Positions 59,787-64,000 of a stretch of DNA of 64,000 bases are shown here, piece after piece; position 1 is the stretch's first letter, and the number at the start of each line of letters is the position of its first letter. Origin of the DNA: Marimonas arenosa (GTDB lineage Bacteria; Pseudomonadota; Alphaproteobacteria; Rhodobacterales; Rhodobacteraceae); NCBI RefSeq assembly GCF_030848945.1, contig NZ_JANHAX010000007.1, positions 1 to 64,000 on the forward strand, written 5' to 3'. Under the pieces are notes generated by a model. That model made no database searches and was not told the DNA's origin. It saw only the letters and a program-made list of their open reading frames with translations. A program made the translations under genes and the position numbers.

Positions 59787-61526
59787 TTACCAGCAGCTGA
59801 CCAACACCGTCATACCCTGGGCCTGGCGCTCAAGGTCCTCGGGCGCGATAAGGCCGGTGGGCTGGGCCCCGGTCGGAGCCACGCCGGCGTCTTCCAGCAC
59901 GGCGCGCAAGGTCGTAGAGTCCATGGCGAAACTCACGTCCTCGGGCAACTGGCGGTTGCTGTCTCCCTGTGGCAGCAGCATCCCCATCACCGCGCCGCCA
60001 TCGTCGAAGACCGGCCCGCCGGCATCGCCCGGCAAGGCGGCAAGTGCCAGCCGTTTAAGATCTTTTTCACCGCGCAGGCCTTTGATGTCGCTCAGCTTTC
60101 CGAAGGTCAGAGTCGGTGCCCCAAGAACGCCTTCATAGGAAAAGCCCGACACCGCCACCTCGGATTGCAGTCGCGGGTCGCCCTGGCGCAGAGCGGCGAC
60201 CGAGGCCGGCGCCAGCGCCTCGACGCTGCGCAGCACGGCCACTCCGCGGGCACTGTCTACGTGCAAAAGTTCGGCCTCGTATTCGTCGTCGATTGTAATC
60301 TTGTCGCAGGCAGCAACCGCCTCGGCCGTTGTCACCACCGTGCCACGGGCATCGACGTAGAAACCTGAGCGCGACATTTTCGGGCGGCGGACTTCGAGAC
60401 CTGACACGAGGTCGATATCCTGTTCCTCATCGGCCCCCTCCGCGGGGTCAAGAACACCATCGATGCGGTTGAAACTCTTTTGCATTTCGCCCAGCAACCG
60501 GGTCCGGCGCTCTTCGTCGCCAGCCGGCCATACCAGGGTGAAGCCCTTGATCTCGCCGCCGTCGAGACGCGCTTCTGTATGCGACACGAACTCGGCGTTC
60601 TGACCGACTAGGGTGAAACTGTTGTTCCGGCGCTCGCGCGGTCCGGTTTCGGGCACGATTTCAAGCGTCTGCATGATGTCGTAGAGGCCGTAGAGTGTGT
60701 TCTGATCGCCCGTCTGGCTGATCAGCAGCACCCGCGCCTGGGTGGAGCTGGTGGCGTCGAAATGGGCAAATGGCGGGCTGTATTTGCTGAACGACACCAC
60801 GCCCAGCGGGATCTGCATTTCGATGCCCGCGGTGGTGTCGGTGACGGTCTGAAGATCGAGCCCGTCGAGCACGGCGTTGTATTGCTGGCGCAGCGCCGCG
60901 CGCTGGCGCGTGGTCAGAACGCCGGTGGCCTCGAAGCCGTTGTTTTCCTGCCATCCGGCCATCGATCCGCGCGTGCCGCGCCCGAAGGCGCCATCGATGG
61001 CGCCCTGGTAGTACCCGGCCCATTGCAGCATGATCTGCAGTTCCATCTTTTCGTCTCGGCTCAACCGGGCCTCGCTGGCGCGGGCTTCGCGCGGGGTTTC
61101 GTCCGCGGGCTCAACCTGTTGCGGCGGCTGGGGATTTTCCGCCTGCTGTTGAACCTGGGGCTGCCTGGGTTCACCGGCGTCTGGCAAGTTCAGAAGGTTG
61201 GCGCCGACCGGCCAGAACTGCTGCTGGAAAGCGTTGGAGTAGGCGATGAAACTGTCGCTAGGGATCTCGCGTTCTGAGCGATAGACGTCGAGCACCCGTT
61301 GCGCATCCTCGGCCGTGTAGGGGCCCAGCACAACGCTGTACCAGCCGCCGCCGAGGGAGAAGCCGTTCACGTCCGGCAGCCGCCCGGCATAGGCGCGCAC
61401 CCGCTCCTGCGCAGTGTTGAGGCTCGGCAAAGCCTCGATCTGAACCCAGGCGACGTCCTGCTGCGCAACAACAGCTCGTAGATTGAAAAGAAGTGCTAGA
61501 ATGACCGCGAAAAGAAGTCTCGTCAT
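59787..61526 (-). CDS. Exported SPOR / peptidoglycan-binding / inactive trypsin-like protein
   Basis: Encodes 579 residues with a signal peptide (MTRLLFAVILALLFNLRAVVA). A SPOR-like domain (WVQIEALPSLNTAQERVRAY, WYSVVLGPYTAEDAQRVLDV) is followed by a Pro/Gln linker, a peptidoglycan-binding domain (LQIMLQWAGYYQGAIDGAFG, RGTRGSMAGWQENNG) and a trypsin-like fold. In the last, the expected serine motif reads LPGDAGGPVFDDGG with Ala in place of Ser, GTVVTTAEAVAACDK lacks the usual His, and the expected Asp position is also altered. It is likely a non-catalytic wall-binding scaffold. A trans-periplasmic regulatory role is possible. Confidence 0.85.
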   Translation of the reverse strand: MTRLLFAVILALLFNLRAVVAQQDVAWVQIEALPSLNTAQERVRAYAGRLPDVNGFSLGGGWYSVVLGPYTAEDAQRVLDVYRSEREIPSDSFIAYSNAFQQQFWPVGANLLNLPDAGEPRQPQVQQQAENPQPPQQVEPADETPREARASEARLSRDEKMELQIMLQWAGYYQGAIDGAFGRGTRGSMAGWQENNGFEATGVLTTRQRAALRQQYNAVLDGLDLQTVTDTTAGIEMQIPLGVVSFSKYSPPFAHFDATSSTQARVLLISQTGDQNTLYGLYDIMQTLEIVPETGPRERRNNSFTLVGQNAEFVSHTEARLDGGEIKGFTLVWPAGDEERRTRLLGEMQKSFNRIDGVLDPAEGADEEQDIDLVSGLEVRRPKMSRSGFYVDARGTVVTTAEAVAACDKITIDDEYEAELLHVDSARGVAVLRSVEALAPASVAALRQGDPRLQSEVAVSGFSYEGVLGAPTLTFGKLSDIKGLRGEKDLKRLALAALPGDAGGPVFDDGGAVMGMLLPQGDSNRQLPEDVSFAMDSTTLRAVLEDAGVAPTGAQPTGLIAPEDLERQAQGMTVLVSCW

Positions 61527-61628
61527 GATCCCCGTTATACCCTTACGTGTTCACGCTTATTGTTGAGTCTGTCGGGTCTTTTATCAAATTCGCAGGACCA
61601 TGCACTCAAATTATGCGTGAGGCTGCAA

Positions 61629-61655
61629 TTGACCCTGCCGCCCCCCCCCTTTAAG
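61629..61655 (+). promoter_or_regulatory. Candidate glyQ promoter with nine-C spacer tract
   Basis: TTGACC at 61629-61634 and TTTAAG at 61650-61655 resemble -35 and -10 elements with a 15-base spacer that contains nine consecutive C residues (61641-61649). The next gene starts 43 bases later. Confidence 0.4.
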
Positions 61656-61698
61656 CAGGGCGCGATTTCGTCTCGGCCACGCGAAAAGGGCAGAATTC

Positions 61699-62631
61699 AT
61701 GGCGTTCCAAGCCGACAAACCCCGCAGTTTTCAGGAGATCATCCTGCGGCTGCAGAGCTACTGGGCAAACCAGGGCTGCGCCATCATGCAACCCTATGAC
61801 ATGGAGGTCGGCGCCGGCACCTTCCACCCGGCGACGACATTGCGATCACTGGGCTCGCAGCCTTGGGCCGCGGCTTACGTGCAACCCTCGCGCCGGCCGA
61901 CGGACGGGCGCTATGGCGAGAACCCCAACCGGCTGCAACACTATTACCAGTACCAGGTGCTGATCAAACCAAGCCCGCCCAACCTGCAGGAGCTGTACCT
62001 GGGCTCCCTCGAGGCCATCGGCATCGACATGGACACCCATGATATCCGTTTTGTCGAGGACGATTGGGAGAGCCCGACGCTGGGCGCCTGGGGCCTGGGC
62101 TGGGAGGTCTGGTGCGACGGGATGGAAGTGAGCCAATTCACCTATTTCCAGCAGGTCGGCGGGCATGATTGCAACCCGGTCTCGGGCGAGCTGACCTACG
62201 GGCTGGAACGTCTGGCGATGTTTGTGCTGGGCATTGACCACGTCATGGACATGCCGTTCAACGATCCCGAAGCGGCGATTGCGTTGAGCTATGGCGACGT
62301 GCACCGCCAGACCGAACAGGAATACTCGCGCTGGAACTTCGATGTGGCCAACACCGAGGTGCTCTTGAAGCAGTTCGAAGAGGCCGAGGCGGAGTGCCAG
62401 GCGATCCTGACGCAAGACGCGGTCGATCCGAAGACCGGCAAGCGCATCGTCATGGCGCATCCGGCGTACGACCAGTGCATTAAGGCCAGCCATATCTTCA
62501 ACCTGCTTGACGCGAGGGGCGTGATTTCGGTCACCGAACGGCAGGCTTATATCGGCCGGGTGCGGGCGCTGGCCAAGCAATGCGCCGACGCCTTCGTCCA
62601 GACCGAGGCCGGGGGGTACAGCGCGGCATGA
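61699..62631 (+). CDS. glyQ: Glycine-tRNA ligase alpha subunit
   Basis: Encodes 310 residues. The alpha-subunit signatures are [60 protein letters not shown] and [20 protein letters not shown]. It carries the class II catalytic core of the alpha2-beta2 glycyl-tRNA synthetase. Its stop overlaps the next ATG (ATGA), and glyS follows that gene, so the three are one operon. AAAAGGG precedes the ATG. Confidence 0.98.
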   Translation: MAFQADKPRSFQEIILRLQSYWANQGCAIMQPYDMEVGAGTFHPATTLRSLGSQPWAAAYVQPSRRPTDGRYGENPNRLQHYYQYQVLIKPSPPNLQELYLGSLEAIGIDMDTHDIRFVEDDWESPTLGAWGLGWEVWCDGMEVSQFTYFQQVGGHDCNPVSGELTYGLERLAMFVLGIDHVMDMPFNDPEAAIALSYGDVHRQTEQEYSRWNFDVANTEVLLKQFEEAEAECQAILTQDAVDPKTGKRIVMAHPAYDQCIKASHIFNLLDARGVISVTERQAYIGRVRALAKQCADAFVQTEAGGYSAA

Positions 62632-63185
62632 GCGGCAAGCTGGTCGGGAGTTTCATCGTGGCAACGGCTCTGATCTTTGGCGCGGTGGTCTATTATTTCC
62701 AGGTCTACGGCTATTACGAAGAGGTCGCTGTCCACGGTGCCGAGGACGTGATGCTGACCGCGCTGGTTTCCGGCCGGCCCGAGCCGATCCTCTACGGCGA
62801 TTTCAAGGCGATTGACGGCTCCAGTTCTCCGATCCGCTATCGTGCCTGTTTCACGGTCCAGAACAGTATACCGATGCTGACCGAGACCTATGAAGCCTAC
62901 GAGGCGGCCGAGCCGCGCAACGCGCCGGGCTGGTTCGATTGCTTCGACGCGCAGGAGATCGGCCATGCGTTGGAAAACGGCGAGGCGCTGGCCTTTCTGG
63001 GCACGCGCAATGTCGAATACGGTATCGACCGGGTGATCGCCGTCCTGCCCGACGGGCGCGGCTTCGCCTGGCACCAGATCAACCATTGCGGCGAGGTGGT
63101 GTTCGATGGCAAGCCAGTGCCCGAGGACTGCCCGCCCAAGCCGACCTCTGAAATGTCCGAAACCCCCGGACCGGAAAGCGACTGA
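62628..63185 (+). CDS. Small membrane-anchored protein between glyQ and glyS (DUF6446-like)
   Basis: Encodes 185 residues from ATG 62628, which overlaps the glyQ stop. One N-terminal transmembrane helix ([20 protein letters not shown]) is followed by a periplasmic domain with [12 protein letters not shown] and [20 protein letters not shown] and [13 protein letters not shown], four cysteines in all. I recall it as a family (DUF6446) conserved in this position in Rhodobacterales, number not certain. Why a membrane protein lies inside the glyQS operon is not known. Confidence 0.82.
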   Translation: MSGKLVGSFIVATALIFGAVVYYFQVYGYYEEVAVHGAEDVMLTALVSGRPEPILYGDFKAIDGSSSPIRYRACFTVQNSIPMLTETYEAYEAAEPRNAPGWFDCFDAQEIGHALENGEALAFLGTRNVEYGIDRVIAVLPDGRGFAWHQINHCGEVVFDGKPVPEDCPPKPTSEMSETPGPESD

Positions 63186-63186
63186 C

Positions 63187-64000
63187 ATGCCCGATTTGCT
63201 GATCGAACTCTTCTCCGAGGAAATCCCGGCTCGCATGCAGGCGCGGGCGGCCGAAGACCTGAAGAAACGCATGACCGACGGCCTGGTCGAGGCCGGGCTC
63301 ACCTATGGTGGGGCGCGGGCGTTCTCGACGCCGCGGCGGCTGGTGCTGGCGGTCGAGACTCTGCTGGCGGAGAGTCCGACCGTGCGCGAGGAACGCAAAG
63401 GCCCAAGGGTCGATGCGCCGGACAAGGCGATCGAGGGCTTTCTGCGCGGCGCAGGTGTGACCCGCGCGGATCTCGAGGAGCGCGAGACGCCGAAAGGCGC
63501 AGTGTTCTTTGCCACAATCGAGAAGCCGGGCCATCCCGCGGCCGAGATCGTAGCCGAGGTTCTTGAGACGACGATCCGCAATTTTCCCTGGCCGAAATCG
63601 ATGCGTTGGGGCAGCGGATCCTTGCGCTGGGTGCGGCCGTTGCATTCGATTCTGTGCATTTTGTCGGATGAGAATGGCGCCGAGGTAGTGCCGCTGGAGA
63701 TCGACGGTATCAAGGCAGGCAACACCGCCGAGGGGCACCGCTTCATGGACGGCGCCCCATTTGCCGTCACTGGGTTTGACGACTACGTCGCCAAGTTGAA
63801 ACGCGATCACGTGGTTCTCGATGCCGAAGAGCGCGCCGATCATATCTGGCAGGACGCCACCAACATGGCCTTTGCCGCCGGTCTGGACGTTGTCGAGGAC
63901 AAGGGCCTTCTGGCCGAGGTGGCCGGTCTGGTAGAATGGCCGGTGGTGCTGATGGGCGAGATCGGTGAAGAATTCCTTGGCCTTCCGCCCGAGGTGTTGA
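63187..64000 (+). CDS. glyS: Glycine-tRNA ligase beta subunit, 3' end missing
   Basis: The frame opens at ATG 63187, one base after the previous stop, and runs off the window after about 271 codons. The N-terminal [20 protein letters not shown] is diagnostic of GlyS, and [37 protein letters not shown] and TAEGHRFM are further family motifs. The beta subunit binds the tRNA. The remaining part lies outside the window. Confidence 0.97.
   Translation, partial: MPDLLIELFSEEIPARMQARAAEDLKKRMTDGLVEAGLTYGGARAFSTPRRLVLAVETLLAESPTVREERKGPRVDAPDKAIEGFLRGAGVTRADLEERETPKGAVFFATIEKPGHPAAEIVAEVLETTIRNFPWPKSMRWGSGSLRWVRPLHSILCILSDENGAEVVPLEIDGIKAGNTAEGHRFMDGAPFAVTGFDDYVAKLKRDHVVLDAEERADHIWQDATNMAFAAGLDVVEDKGLLAEVAGLVEWPVVLMGEIGEEFLGLPPEVL

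Overview
The window is a high-GC chromosomal segment from an alphaproteobacterium, most likely a member of the Rhodobacterales (roseobacter group). The evidence is the near-absence of stop codons on both strands, an RTX protein ending in a Hint domain, an alphaproteobacterial-type tRNA-His (A73, no G at -1), a GTTC-N7-GTTC SOS box in front of mmcB, a SAM-II riboswitch in front of metZ, and many small families best known from that order. Most of it is ordinary core chromosome. No prophage, CRISPR array, plasmid origin or insertion sequence was recognised.

Layout. 1-7.3 kb is the accessory-looking part: the 3' end of a large RTX/Hint exoprotein, an AT-rich stretch with one orphan gene, and a DUF3489 / DUF2924 / large serine recombinase trio that ends 175 bp from the 3' end of a tRNA-Gln gene. 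7.3-15 kb holds an MscS channel with a BON domain, a secreted SH3 protein, a 2-hydroxyacid dehydrogenase, gamma-glutamyltransferase and two related membrane-anchored proteins of unknown function. 15-23 kb has a dimethylglycine dehydrogenase-like flavoprotein and a minus-strand run of exported proteins (SH3 plus beta/gamma-crystallin, GH25 lysozyme lipoprotein, EF-hand protein), then a DUF938 methyltransferase, a DAO-type oxidase and an aldo/keto reductase. 23-31.5 kb has TPR-ispE, an ArsR/SRPBCC pair, SOS-controlled mmcB, tRNA-His and a RluD-type pseudouridine synthase. 31.7-38 kb has rpoH behind a candidate sigma-32 promoter, a host-attachment-type protein, a dipeptidase, purD and xseA. 38-48.5 kb has an AlkB-like hydroxylase, a NuoE-NuoF fusion without its catalytic partner, a YhhN protein, ftsY with a long Pro/Glu linker, an EamA transporter, yciB, a tandem pair of unknown membrane proteins and a GST. 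48.5-64 kb has riboswitch-controlled metZ, folE2, a TauE/SafE exporter, a Memo-AMMECR1 fusion, DUF1127, TrkH, a ThDP enzyme, an exported protein with a dead trypsin-like domain, and glyQ-(small membrane protein)-glyS, the last cut by the window end.

Regulation visible in the sequence covers SOS (mmcB), heat shock (rpoH), S-adenosylmethionine (metZ) and probable autoregulation of the ArsR gene. Several genes are translationally coupled by 1-8 base overlaps. The least explained elements are the GWVRR protein pair, the tandem membrane-protein pair, the recombinase trio and the dense nest of inverted repeats at 53.4-53.5 kb.
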